9,667 bases of DNA from positions 1 through 9,667 of the forward strand of contig JAIRZC010000180.1 in assembly GCA_031267455.1 (NCBI GenBank), given 5' to 3'. Source of the DNA: Accumulibacter sp. (lineage in GTDB: Bacteria > Pseudomonadota > Gammaproteobacteria > Burkholderiales > Rhodocyclaceae). Positions 1 to 7,088 of this stretch are shown here, one piece after another (position 1 is the stretch's first letter; each line of letters starts with the position of its first letter). The notes below the pieces were generated by a model, which ran no database searches, had not been told where the DNA came from, and saw only the letters and a program-made list of their open reading frames with translations. The position numbers and the translations under genes were made by a program.

Positions 1-52
1 CTACACCACCAGGATTCCCTTGATAGTTCATCAAAAACTCACTCCGGTTGGA

Positions 53-155
53 AAACCAAAAGTTCTTTCAACCCCTCTGCCCGGTCGTGTGCTCCGCGAC
101 CCGAAACCGAAAACTCTTGCAATCCGCCTGCTCGGTCGTGTGCTCCGCGACCCGA
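53..155. repeat. Tandem pair of ~51-bp repeats, each with a hairpin core
   Basis: Positions 53-104 and 104-155 align with period 51 at about 85% identity (8 differences in 52 by eye). A 23-base core starting CGGTCGTGTGCTCC is identical at 82-104 and 133-155. Each core can fold as GGTCGTG pairing with CGCGACC (one G-T wobble) around a TGCTC loop. No coding frame through it looks real. The function is unknown; a palindromic intergenic repeat family is possible, but copies elsewhere in the genome cannot be seen here. Confidence 0.7.
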
Positions 156-157
156 CC

Positions 158-271
158 TCGTTATACCGTCATACGAAGAAGGGTTCCTCGTCATACCGTC
201 GCGCGGAAGGGGTTTACCTCCCCCTTTAGGGGGATAATCAGGCACGGGAGAGGGGTTCCCTCTTCCGCGCG
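158..271. repeat. Second short degenerate repeat and inverted repeats
   Basis: A roughly 30-base unit occurs twice, starting at 158 (TCGTTATACCGTC) and 188 (TCGTCATACCGTC), with decaying similarity through an AAGGGGTT-like tail. A 10-base inverted repeat joins CGCGCGGAAG at 200-209 with CTTCCGCGCG at 262-271. Between its arms lie two small perfect hairpins: TCCCCC/GGGGGA around TTTA at 219-234, and AGAGGG/CCCTCT around GTT at 249-263. None has a T-tract, so I do not call a terminator. I see no gene in 1-487 other than the leader of the next CDS. Confidence 0.5.
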
Positions 272-487
272 GTTTCGCTTAGGCCAGAGCGTGGATTGAA
301 ACATAAATTACGCCGCTCTTGCCGGCAGCATTTTTTCCTCGCCAGCCCTGACCCAAACCTGGCCGTGTTGGCGTGGGCGAAGACGCGACCGGGGTGGACA
401 CGCATATTTCCGCGCCGTTTCCGCGCTTTCCATGAAATGGCAGGGCGATTTCGAGACAACGGCAGGCAAGTTACAGGGGGATCGGAA

Positions 488-1327
488 ATGGCGTCGGAAA
501 TCGTAAAAATCCCGAAAAAATTCGCCGACGCCTGCGCTCTCATCCGCGACGGGAAATCCGATGGTATTGAAAAATTGCGGGCTTGCAAGGGACTTGAGCA
601 TCAAAAAACGGCGGTACTGGCCGAGTGCGCCTATTTCGACGGCGATTTCTCAAAGGGACTTTCCTTCGACATGGAAATCTGTCCGCATTGGGATGAGTGG
701 CACTATTCCAACATCGGCACAGAGCACGTTGCGGCGATGGCCTTCGCGGCGCGGATATTGGGGCGAAAGGACGAAGTTGTCCGTTTCTTCGCTGAGCAGG
801 GCGCGCGGGCAATGGGCGATCCGGAGATACCGGAACATATCCAAAGAGCGCGAAAAAACTACTACGCGCTGCAAACCGAATACATCAAAACCGGAGTCCT
901 TCCCTACTTCACCGAGGATGAAACCTATCGTCCGCCGGAGACTTCTTCCTCCGTTGACGAAATCAGGAGCAATATTCGAAAGGATGGAAAGAAGCTCGAC
1001 CTCGACAGCGACGAGGGCTGCTTCAAGGTGTTCAGGCAATGCTGCTCCGAGGGATCGCTTCCGGATATGCTCAAGCTTTATGAGAGGATCGCGGAAAACG
1101 ATTTGAGCACCATGTGGCACATCAAGGCGCTCAGCGGGTGCAACTATCTCGGCGATGAGGAAAAAGGCTTGGAGATCGTTCTGCGCATGGCGAGGCAACG
1201 GCTTTGGCTGGCCGCTGCGGTCACCCAGGTCCGGCCCATGGAGTTTTTCTGCCATCCCTCCGTTTTTCCGTATTTGAGCGACAAGGCAAAGTTGAAGCAA
1301 ATCATGCAGGCGGCCTACGTGGAGTGA
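488..1327 (+). CDS. Hypothetical helical protein (279 aa), function unknown
   Basis: I do not recognise this protein. The frame stays open upstream to a TTG at 296, but ATG 488 is the likely start because AGGGGGA (475-481) lies six bases before it and the upstream translation is basic and low in information. There is no signal peptide or membrane segment, so it should be cytoplasmic. It is mostly amphipathic helix, with a Trp/His-rich patch near residues 60-70 (HWDEWHY). A hydrophilic acidic linker lies around residues 140-165 and divides two lobes. The C-terminal lobe ends with a motif of the form FFCHPSVFPYLSD. This layout resembles TPR-like scaffold or immunity-type proteins, but that is only an impression. 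It converges with the pyr operon, with about 120 bases between the two stop codons. Codon use and ribosome site support a real gene. Confidence 0.75.
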   Translation: MASEIVKIPKKFADACALIRDGKSDGIEKLRACKGLEHQKTAVLAECAYFDGDFSKGLSFDMEICPHWDEWHYSNIGTEHVAAMAFAARILGRKDEVVRFFAEQGARAMGDPEIPEHIQRARKNYYALQTEYIKTGVLPYFTEDETYRPPETSSSVDEIRSNIRKDGKKLDLDSDEGCFKVFRQCCSEGSLPDMLKLYERIAENDLSTMWHIKALSGCNYLGDEEKGLEIVLRMARQRLWLAAAVTQVRPMEFFCHPSVFPYLSDKAKLKQIMQAAYVE

Positions 1328-1449
1328 TGGCGCGAAAAGAGACGCTTCCCATGATCGTCAAGCGATAGTCGATAGAGCGGACGATTCGACCAGAGACTAT
1401 GGCCGACTCCTGGACACCATGTCCGCGATATGCGCCGCTCGGTTTCTCT

Positions 1450-2736
1450 TTAATATGGCGGGCAAACCAAATCGCCGCCGAAAACGACACGGCCTCCCAC
1501 CAGCGTTGCCTTGACCCGACCGGTCAATTCGGCGCCAAGGAAGGGGGTGTTCTTTCCGTCGCTGCGCAAGGTTTCCGGGCAGACGCGCCAGACCTCGACC
1601 GGGTTGAAAACACAAATATCCGCCGCGGATCCAACCGTCAGATTGCCCGCGTCGATTCCGAGAATGCGCGCGGGGTCGCAAGTGACGCGAGCGAGTGCCG
1701 TTTCCAATGGAAGCCCCGATTCTTCTGCCCACTTGAGCGCGAGTGGAAGGAAGAGTTCCAGCGCGCTTGCGCCCGGCGAAGCGTCGGGAAAAGGAAGTAG
1801 TTTGGCGTCTTCGTCGAGCGGTGTGTGGTCGGAACACAGAGCCGCCGTTCCGTCGGCGACCGCTTCGCGCAGCGCGTTTCGATCGCCGACCGACCTGAGC
1901 GGCGGGACAAAACGCGCATGGCTATCGAAATATCCGATGTCGTCTTCCGAAAGGTGAAGGTGATGGATTGCGACATCGCAGCTGACGTTTAACCCGGCAC
2001 GCCGGGCTTTTCGGATGAGCGCGACCCCCGCGGCCGACGAAAGGCGACCGAAGTGCAGTTTGACGCCAGTCGCTTCGGCGAGCAACAGGGCAGTCGCGAT
2101 CGCGACGGTTTCGGCGCAAACGGGAATCCCCGGCAAGCCGCGTCGGCTGGCGAATTCCCCGTCGTGCGCGACGCCGTCGCGCGAAAGGCAAGGGTCCTGC
2201 GCCTGCAGGTGAACGGCAAATCCGAAAGTCGCGGCGTACTGCATCGCGCGGAACAGTACCTGAGTGTCAAAGATGGGATACTGTACTTGGGAAAAAGCAA
2301 CGCATCCGGCCTTGCTCAAGCTGTACATTTCCGCGAGTCGTTCCCCGGCGAGCTGCTGAGTCAGCGCGCCGACCGGGACGACGCGCGCGAGACCGAGCGC
2401 CGCGCTCCGGCGGACAAGTCGTTCGACGAGTCCGGGTTCGTCGAGAGGCGGCTGCGTATCGGGTAGGCAGACGGTCGCCGTGATCCCCCCGCCGACGGCA
2501 GCCGAAAGCTCGGGTTCGAGAGCGCCGAGGCGCGCCGAGAGGTCGACGAGCCCCGGACAAATTACCCAGTTACGCGCATCAATGTCGCCGCCTGGGACGA
2601 AACCCGGCGGGGGAGAATCGACGGCGACGATTCTCCCGTCCTGCACGAAAATGTCGGCAATCCGATCAATGTGGTTTTTCGGGTCGATGACGCGACCGTT
2701 TTTGATCGACAGTGCGTCTCCGGCGTACTTGCTCAT
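1450..2736 (-). CDS. Dihydroorotase-like protein PyrC', predicted non-catalytic (428 aa)
   Basis: This is an amidohydrolase-fold member of the type I dihydroorotase group. Active enzymes convert carbamoyl aspartate to dihydroorotate in pyrimidine synthesis, using zinc held by a DxHxH/R motif after strand 1. Here the equivalent segment PGLVDLSARLG (residues 61-71) has Ser and Arg where the metal-binding histidines belong. Other family landmarks remain: the N-terminal small beta domain (IKNGRVIDP), SDHTP at 302-306, and the C-terminal GSAADICVFNP strand. In Pseudomonas such a PyrC' is inactive and is needed to assemble PyrB into a holoenzyme; I infer the same role here from the adjacent pyrB. 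The gene starts 5 bases after the pyrB stop with only a weak ribosome site, suggesting coupled translation. A separate active dihydroorotase should exist elsewhere in the genome. It is the last gene of the operon, and I see no clear intrinsic terminator between 1328 and 1449. Confidence 0.9.
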   Translation of the reverse strand: MSKYAGDALSIKNGRVIDPKNHIDRIADIFVQDGRIVAVDSPPPGFVPGGDIDARNWVICPGLVDLSARLGALEPELSAAVGGGITATVCLPDTQPPLDEPGLVERLVRRSAALGLARVVPVGALTQQLAGERLAEMYSLSKAGCVAFSQVQYPIFDTQVLFRAMQYAATFGFAVHLQAQDPCLSRDGVAHDGEFASRRGLPGIPVCAETVAIATALLLAEATGVKLHFGRLSSAAGVALIRKARRAGLNVSCDVAIHHLHLSEDDIGYFDSHARFVPPLRSVGDRNALREAVADGTAALCSDHTPLDEDAKLLPFPDASPGASALELFLPLALKWAEESGLPLETALARVTCDPARILGIDAGNLTVGSAADICVFNPVEVWRVCPETLRSDGKNTPFLGAELTGRVKATLVGGRVVFGGDLVCPPY

Positions 2737-2741
2737 GTTCT

Positions 2742-3716
2742 TTAGTTTCCCGCCAAAAGGCTCATGACAGCCATGCGGACCGCGATGCCGAAAGTTACTT
2801 GTTTCAGGATGACGGCCTGAGAGCCATCGGCGACTTCAGAGTCGATCTCAGTACCTCGGTTCATCGGCCCCGGATGCATCACGATGGCATCGGGCCGGGC
2901 GAGCGCCAGGATTTCGGGTTTCAACCCATAGCATCTGAAATATTCCCGCGCCGAGGGCAGCAAAGCGCCGTTCATGCGCTCATTCTGAAGGCGAAGCATG
3001 ATGATCACGTCGCAACCGCCGACGCCCTCGCGCAAATCGTTCGCAACTTGAACGCCCATCGTTTTCATCGCGGCGGGCAACAGTGTTTGCGGGCCGATCA
3101 CGCGGATTTCCGCGACGCCGAGCGTATTCAGCGCGTGAATGTCGGAACGCGCGACGCGTGAATGCAGAATGTCACCGACGATAGCGACTTTCAGCCCGGA
3201 AAAATCTTTTTTGTAATGACGAATCGTAAACATGTCGAGTAGTCCCTGCGTCGGATGCGCGTGGCGACCATCTCCCGCGTTGATCACGTGGATGTCGGAA
3301 CGGTCGATCCGGTTCAGATGTTCGGCAATCAAATGGGGCGCGCCGGACGAAATGTGGCGGATGACGAACATGTCGGCGTGCATCGAAACAAGATTGTCGA
3401 TCGTGTCTAGCAGGGTCTCGCCCTTGGACGTCGAGGAGCGCGCAACATCGAGATTGATGACGTCGGCTGAAAGACGCTTCGCGGCGATCTCGAATGTCGT
3501 GCGCGTTCGCGTCGAGTTTTCGAAGAAAAGGTTGAAAACGCTTTTGCCGCGCAACAGGGGAACTTTTTTGATGTCACGGTCGGAAACTTCGAGGAAACTC
3601 GACGCGGTATCCAGGATATTCAGCAGGATTTCGCGTGGCAGACCCTCGGTCGATAAAAGATGCGTCAAAGCGCCATCGGCGCTTATCTGGGGATTGGAGA
3701 GCGGCGGGTTATCCAT
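2742..3716 (-). CDS. Aspartate carbamoyltransferase catalytic subunit (324 aa)
   Basis: PyrB condenses carbamoyl phosphate with L-aspartate to give carbamoyl aspartate, the first committed step of pyrimidine synthesis, in the cytoplasm. The full catalytic set is visible: the carbamoyl-phosphate signature STRTRTTFE (68-76), the SxxSK loop (about 94-98) that crosses between subunits, HAHPTQ (152-157), [11 protein letters not shown] (181-191), RLQNER (242-247) and HPGPMNRG (281-288). Length is normal for the roughly 34-kDa class. No pyrI regulatory chain is present. Its partner here is the degenerate dihydroorotase just downstream, as in PyrB/PyrC' holoenzymes of pseudomonads and relatives. The start overlaps the pyrR stop by 8 bases and lacks a strong ribosome site, so translation is probably coupled. 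Identification is secure. Confidence 0.97.
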   Translation of the reverse strand: MDNPPLSNPQISADGALTHLLSTEGLPREILLNILDTASSFLEVSDRDIKKVPLLRGKSVFNLFFENSTRTRTTFEIAAKRLSADVINLDVARSSTSKGETLLDTIDNLVSMHADMFVIRHISSGAPHLIAEHLNRIDRSDIHVINAGDGRHAHPTQGLLDMFTIRHYKKDFSGLKVAIVGDILHSRVARSDIHALNTLGVAEIRVIGPQTLLPAAMKTMGVQVANDLREGVGGCDVIIMLRLQNERMNGALLPSAREYFRCYGLKPEILALARPDAIVMHPGPMNRGTEIDSEVADGSQAVILKQVTFGIAVRMAVMSLLAGN

Positions 3717-4215
3717 GTTTTTCGAGCCGCCAACGCAATTTGCCGTTTTCGTCGGGTTCGAGAATCAGTTCTTCCCTGGGATCGAGTTCAACCTGCCATG
3801 CGCAAAACTCAGCATAGATCGGGAGTTCGCGTCCGCCGCGATCGGCGAGGACGGCGAGCCGGACGCTTGCCGGACGGCCGTAATCGAAGAGTTCGTTGAT
3901 CGCCGCGCGCGTCGTGCGCCCCGTATAGAGAACGTCATCGACGAGGATCAGCGGGCGGTTTTCGACATCGAAAGGAATCGACGTGGGCTTGACCTGCGGA
4001 TGCAGACCTTTTTCACCATAATCGTCGCGATAAAAGGAAACGTCGATGAGCCCGATTTCATCGGGAAGCCCAAGCAGTTCGCTGAAGCGGCGAGCGATCC
4101 ATGCGCCGCCCGAATGGATACCGACGAGCATCGTTCCAGGATTCAGCTGCGGACGGATGATTTTGGCGAGATCGGCGCATTGCGCCTCGGCATCGGGAAA
4201 GCATTCAATGGGCAT
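3709..4215 (-). CDS. PyrR-type phosphoribosyltransferase / pyrimidine regulator (168 aa)
   Basis: This is a type I phosphoribosyltransferase of the PyrR family. The PRPP-binding loop [13 protein letters not shown] sits at residues 91-103, preceded by the typical [12 protein letters not shown] (32-43) and the FYRDDY region (61-66). PyrR proteins can have uracil phosphoribosyltransferase activity, and in Gram-positive bacteria they bind pyr mRNA attenuators. I see no such attenuator here, so a regulatory RNA-binding role is unproven. The frame is open further up to 4254, but ATG 4215 gives the expected N-terminus just before PDAEAQ; it overlaps the ruvX 3' end by 11 bases. The stop overlaps the pyrB start by 8 bases. 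The placement between ruvX and pyrB is the classic proteobacterial order. Confidence 0.93.
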   Translation of the reverse strand: MPIECFPDAEAQCADLAKIIRPQLNPGTMLVGIHSGGAWIARRFSELLGLPDEIGLIDVSFYRDDYGEKGLHPQVKPTSIPFDVENRPLILVDDVLYTGRTTRAAINELFDYGRPASVRLAVLADRGGRELPIYAEFCAWQVELDPREELILEPDENGKLRWRLEKHG

Positions 4216-4675
4216 GGGGGATTTCCATCGATCGAGAAGCAATGCGGCTTTCAAAATAATATTCGAGGATGATCTGCGCGGCCAGGGCGTCGACGTATTC
4301 TTTCGCGCTCCTGGACGAATGACCTCCCGCGCGCAGACGCTCCTCGGCTTCGACCGAACTCAAGCGTTCCTCGGAAAAATCAACCGGGAGTGCGAAACGG
4401 TCGCGCAGGTCGGCGGCAAAACGCGCGCAACGAGCTGTCATTGTGTGTGGGGTGCCGTCGAGCGAAACAGGGCGACCGACGACGAGCGTGACTGGCTTCC
4501 ACTCACGGATCAATGCGCCGATTTCCGAAAATTGCCCATCGCGGCTTTTGTTCCTGAGCGTCGTCAACGGGTGAGCCTGCGCGAGCGTAGCCTCGCCGAC
4601 GGCCACTCCGATCCGTTTTTCACCGAAATCGAAAGCGAGCACCGTCCCGCGCAACGGACTTTCCGAATCAGGCAT
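4205..4675 (-). CDS. RuvX/YqgF, RNase H-fold nuclease (156 aa)
   Basis: This belongs to the YqgF/RuvX family, small RNase H-like nucleases implicated in pre-16S rRNA 5' maturation and, in some bacteria, Holliday junction resolution. It shows [13 protein letters not shown] (15-27) carrying the first catalytic Asp, a [11 protein letters not shown] segment (66-75), and [11 protein letters not shown] (128-138) with the C-terminal Asp. The middle motif reads [11 protein letters not shown] (101-111), where E. coli has DERLSTVEA, so Glu replaces the usual Asp; this conservative change is worth noting. The frame is open to 4849, but ATG 4675 matches the family N-terminus and overlaps the algH stop by 8 bases. 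Cytoplasmic; second gene of the operon. Confidence 0.93.
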   Translation of the reverse strand: MPDSESPLRGTVLAFDFGEKRIGVAVGEATLAQAHPLTTLRNKSRDGQFSEIGALIREWKPVTLVVGRPVSLDGTPHTMTARCARFAADLRDRFALPVDFSEERLSSVEAEERLRAGGHSSRSAKEYVDALAAQIILEYYFESRIASRSMEIPHAH

Positions 4676-5237
4676 GCCCGGCTTTTCCAGAAAAATTCGC
4701 GAAATCGATTCCGAGCCTTTCCATCGCGGACGGTAGCTTTTCCTCGAAGGGTGTTTCGAAGAGGATGCGTTGATCCGCGGGAACCGTAAGCCACGCGTTC
4801 TGTGATATCTCACATTCGAGCTGGCCCGCGCCCCATCCGGAGTAACCAAGCGTGAGCATCATTTCATGCGGCTTTCCTTCGCGCGCAAAAGCCTGAAGCA
4901 CATCGCGCGAACTTGTGAGTCCGACATCGTCGTTGACGACGAGCGTCGCCTGCCATCGACCGAGCGGACGGTGCAGGACGAATCCGCGGTCGGTTTGAAC
5001 AGGCCCACCGAAAAGAACGGGACAAGCCGACAGGTCGACGGTCTCCGAGGTCTCGATGTTGGCGTTGATCTTTTCCAGAAGCGAGGATAAGCTCATGTCG
5101 GTCGGTCGGTTGACGATGATGCCAAGCGCGCCCTGGTCGTTGTGTTCGGCAATGTAGATGAGTGATCGGGCAAAAAAGAGGTCTTCCATCGCGGGCATCG
5201 CAATAAGGAAGTGATCGGTGAGGTTTATGCTGCCCAT
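4668..5237 (-). CDS. AlgH/YqgE family protein (189 aa)
   Basis: This is a full-length UPF0301 (DUF179) family member. The conserved blocks are [11 protein letters not shown] at the N-terminus, [15 protein letters not shown] (31-45), LFGGPVQ (75-81) and [11 protein letters not shown] (131-141). The biochemical role is unsettled; the name AlgH comes from a link to alginate regulation in Pseudomonas. It is cytoplasmic, with no signal or membrane segment. The start is firm because an in-frame TAA (5247-5249) lies four codons upstream. No ribosome site is visible before the ATG, and a TAAAAT hexamer sits only six bases upstream, so the message may be leaderless. It is the first gene of the five-gene operon and overlaps ruvX by 8 bases. 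Confidence 0.94.
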   Translation of the reverse strand: MGSINLTDHFLIAMPAMEDLFFARSLIYIAEHNDQGALGIIVNRPTDMSLSSLLEKINANIETSETVDLSACPVLFGGPVQTDRGFVLHRPLGRWQATLVVNDDVGLTSSRDVLQAFAREGKPHEMMLTLGYSGWGAGQLECEISQNAWLTVPADQRILFETPFEEKLPSAMERLGIDFANFSGKAGHA

Positions 5238-5243
5238 ATTGTT

Positions 5244-5272
5244 ATTTTAGCTGTGAAAATGGAAATTGTGCC
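5244..5272 (-). promoter_or_regulatory. Candidate promoter abutting algH (possible leaderless start)
   Basis: On the minus strand TAAAAT (5249-5244) matches the -10 consensus at 5 of 6 positions. With a 17-base spacer the -35 would be GGCACA (5272-5267), only 3 of 6. Transcription starting seven bases after the -10 would begin at the A of the algH ATG. The poor -35 makes this tentative; a promoter further upstream is also possible. Confidence 0.35.
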
Positions 5273-5365
5273 GTAATTCCGTTTCCACGTAGCCGGCGAT
5301 TTTGAAAGTTCGCCCTGACGCGACCAAACGCGCCGACCCCAGACCATCCTCACGTTTCCGACGAT

Positions 5366-5899
5366 TCATGGCAGAGTAAAAAAGTCGGTGGTTTTCAACG
5401 GATTTTTAATCTTCCGCGCAAAAAGCTCCGCAGTGGGGCGCGGATTTGCGCCGTATTTCGGGCAGTAAAAATTTTCGTTTGAAATCATATAATTATAGAA
5501 TTTCTTTTGATGAAATGCAAGGCATTTTATACGCATTCCATCTTTTGCGCGCAAAGTGCTTCGAAAACCGAATTTTCGAATTCGCGGAAGATACCGAGGC
5601 GGGCGACACGCCGGGTTTCGTTTCCGAATCGTCCAAGTCCTTGACGAAAGATGGAAATGAGCGGACGCCACATAACGTCGGAACCGAAAAGGAACCCCGG
5701 CGGTTTGAACCTCTGGAAAGCCCCCGCCTGCCTGGATGATTTTCATGGCCATTCCCGTAAGAACGGTGTAAGTCTCACCGTTCTCTACCCTGCTGTCGAA
5801 GAGGTCACGGATTTCTTCCCTTTTGGAATTCGATTTCTCGATTTCGCCCCCCATGAGTTTTTCGAGTCCAAATCCCACTACTTTACCGAACAATCCCAT
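5366..5899 (-). CDS. Hypothetical gene, 3' part possibly frameshifted
   Basis: The first ~66 residues (MGLFGKVVGFGLEKLMGG onward, then a charged helix and GETYTVLTGMAMKIIQAGGGF) look like a genuine protein, and the start has a good ribosome site (GGGAGA at 5912-5907, seven bases before the ATG). After about residue 67 (near 5700) the same frame becomes rich in Arg, Pro and Ser and loses protein character. A one-base shift opens an alternative frame running to a TAA at 5529-5527 with more natural composition. The 3' end in the original frame includes YCPKYGANP, reminiscent of a zinc ribbon with one Cys lost. I do not recognise the family. The gene lies 22 bases after the small membrane gene, so the two are likely co-transcribed. 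It may be intact, but a decayed gene fits better. Confidence 0.4.
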   Translation of the reverse strand: MGLFGKVVGFGLEKLMGGEIEKSNSKREEIRDLFDSRVENGETYTVLTGMAMKIIQAGGGFPEVQTAGVPFRFRRYVASAHFHLSSRTWTIRKRNPACRPPRYLPRIRKFGFRSTLRAKDGMRIKCLAFHQKKFYNYMISNENFYCPKYGANPRPTAELFARKIKNPLKTTDFFTLP

Positions 5900-5921
5900 T
5901 TTATTTTCTCCCGGCGAATAA

Positions 5922-6146
5922 TTAATTCCAATATAGAAGACCTTTGTAGATATAAAAGATGATACTGCATAACATCAGAATGACCCCTGCTGCGAGACAC
6001 AGATGCCGGCGTATTCCAAAGTCGTAATTTCTCACGGAATGACGACATGGGTACAGCCATTTCCAGTTGAAAATGAAACCTGAAACCAACAGGCATCCGC
6101 CGAGAAACAATGTTCCGCACGGCCCCATCAGCCAAGTGATTTCCAC
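5922..6146 (-). CDS. Small two-helix membrane protein, Imm17-like (74 aa)
   Basis: The protein has two hydrophobic segments (about residues 8-26 and 49-68) with a basic loop between them. The first helix runs directly into FNWKWLY (26-32), and the second is preceded by a basic stretch and begins LAAGVILMLCSIIFYI. A short inner-membrane protein with an FNWKW motif at the end of helix 1 resembles the Imm17 family of polymorphic-toxin immunity proteins. This is recognition from memory, not a search. The start codon would be GTG (6146); GAGGA lies about 12 bases upstream, a rather long gap. No toxin gene is seen nearby, so if it is an immunity gene it is an orphan. It leads a likely two-gene unit with the gene at 5366-5899. 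Confidence 0.5.
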   Translation of the reverse strand: MEITWLMGPCGTLFLGGCLLVSGFIFNWKWLYPCRHSVRNYDFGIRRHLCLAAGVILMLCSIIFYIYKGLLYWN

Positions 6147-6329
6147 CAGACGAAAATTTCCTCAAGAAAACGGCTCCCGCTCAACTTTCATCTTCCCTGA
6201 GGCGGCGACGAGAATCGATTGTATTTTTCCCCTGAACTGACGAGTTATAGGCCATTTATGGCATTTGTCCGCTCGTTGCCGCATGGGTGGCGAGTATCCT
6301 CAAAGGCGTGATTTATGTGAAAGCAGCGA
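6147..6329. other. Divergent intergenic region
   Basis: This region separates the minus-strand small genes from the tRNA gene. It has no convincing ORF. It carries the weak palindrome GCCATTTATGGC near 6252-6263. A minus-strand TACAAT near 6218-6223 could act as a -10 for the gene at 6146, but I find no matching -35. Confidence 0.4.
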
Positions 6330-6358
6330 TTGAACTATCCGCGCCGAGCGCCTAAAAT
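6330..6358 (+). promoter_or_regulatory. Sigma-70 promoter of tRNA-Gly
   Basis: TTGAAC (6330-6335, 4 of 6) and TAAAAT (6353-6358, 5 of 6) are separated by 17 bases. Transcription should start near 6365, a few bases before the tRNA. The stretch between -10 and start (ACCCGCT) is GC-rich, as is usual for stable-RNA promoters under stringent control; that regulation is inferred. Confidence 0.75.
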
Positions 6359-6371
6359 ACCCGCTGAGAAA

Positions 6372-6445
6372 GCGGGCGTCGTATAATGGTAATACCCAAG
6401 CTTCCCAAGCTTGTGCCGTGGGTTCGATTCCCATCGCCCGCTCCA
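6372..6445 (+). tRNA. tRNA-Gly (anticodon CCC)
   Basis: The full cloverleaf can be drawn by hand. The acceptor GCGGGCG pairs with CGCCCGC; the D stem is GTAT/ATAC with a loop containing GG; the anticodon stem CAAGC/GCTTG encloses TTCCCAA with anticodon CCC at 6404-6406; the T stem is GTGGG/CCCAT (with one wobble pair) around TTCGATT; and CCA is encoded at 6443-6445. It reads GGG codons. The start of accessory sequence directly after it, and the use of tRNA-Gly genes as insertion targets by ICEclc-type elements, make it a candidate attachment site. Confidence 0.97.
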
Positions 6446-6761
6446 GTCTTTGTATTTACTTTTAAATCCCCACACTTTTGGCGCGGGGATGCGAGCGAGG
6501 CGCGCCGAACTATTTTATTGCCTTCCCGCCTCTCGCTTACATTATTATGCTTATCGTAAATACGCCCCAAACGGAATGCGGCTCCTGGTCACACCCTCCC
6601 CCAGATGTTGAACAGGAAGAAAAGGCTACAGGCTGCGCCAATGCTTGCCTGTGCGTTGGCAACTCGTCAACTCGTGCTCTGAAAACGAACAACCCCTGCA
6701 GCAACCGCATCGAGAATCTTCAGTACCTGTTCGCAATCCTTAAAAAAGGGGAATACACTGA
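6446..6761. other. Gene-free stretch downstream of tRNA-Gly
   Basis: No convincing gene is seen. It begins with a T-rich tail after the tRNA, then an interrupted inverted repeat ATCCCC (6466-6471) / GGGGAT (6485-6490). The frames here are short and have atypical composition. No integrase-like sequence is recognisable, although an integrase would be expected next to a tRNA-borne attachment site. It probably consists of remnants left by insertion and deletion. Confidence 0.5.
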
Positions 6762-7088
6762 AACGAAACTTGGGAGACGGACCGTGCCGTGTTGGGCGAC
6801 CAAGGCTATGTCAGCAACAAGCTAAAGCGTTATGCGCGCCGCGCGGAAGTGTTCCGGGGCGTCTGCCCCAGGGCCAGCGCGAAGCCTCCGATGACGGAGG
6901 CCAACAAATGCTCCAACCGCAAGATGTCGCCGATCCGCCCGCGGGCCGATCCCATATTTCGCGTCATCAAGGGTCCGTTGGGTTATGCGAAAACGTGCTA
7001 TAAAGGGATTGCGAAGAATGCTGCCCAGGTGTTCTCGTTGATTCGACTCACAAACCTTTACTTGGCGAGGCGAGCTTTGATGAATTAA
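6762..7088 (+). pseudogene. IS5-family transposase, C-terminal remnant
   Basis: The frame after a TGA at 6759-6761 encodes only the C-terminal third of a DDE transposase of the IS5 family. It shows GDQGYVSN (second catalytic Asp region), YARRAEVFRGVCPRAS, then the family hallmark FRVIKGPLGYAKTCYKGIAKNAAQ and LIRLTNLYLARRALM. In family members I remember, the residue before the FRVIK block is Glu in an EHPFR context; here it reads DPIFR, so the third catalytic position looks substituted. The N-terminal two thirds are missing and no left inverted repeat was found, so the element cannot move by itself. The fragment may extend a few codons further left than can be judged. Confidence 0.85.

Noticed and set aside
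53..217. CRISPR array
   Set aside because: The repeats are adjacent tandem units of two copies with decaying similarity, without regular unique spacers or cas genes.
296..487. Upstream extension of the 279-aa gene
   Set aside because: It starts with TTG and gives Arg-rich, non-conserved-looking text; the ATG at 488 has a strong ribosome site.
4676..4849. Longer RuvX start and, likewise, PyrR start at 4254
   Set aside because: These extensions lie inside the neighbouring genes and lack family similarity; the internal ATGs give the usual N-termini.
6421..6445. Second copy of the tRNA-Gly 3' end as an attachment site
   Set aside because: I searched the rest of the window by eye for the CATCGCCCGCTCCA end and found no second copy.
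6352..6570. Minus-strand 72-aa ORF containing GDGNRTHGTSLGSLG
   Set aside because: It is the antisense of the tRNA-Gly gene, a well-known spurious translation found in many databases.
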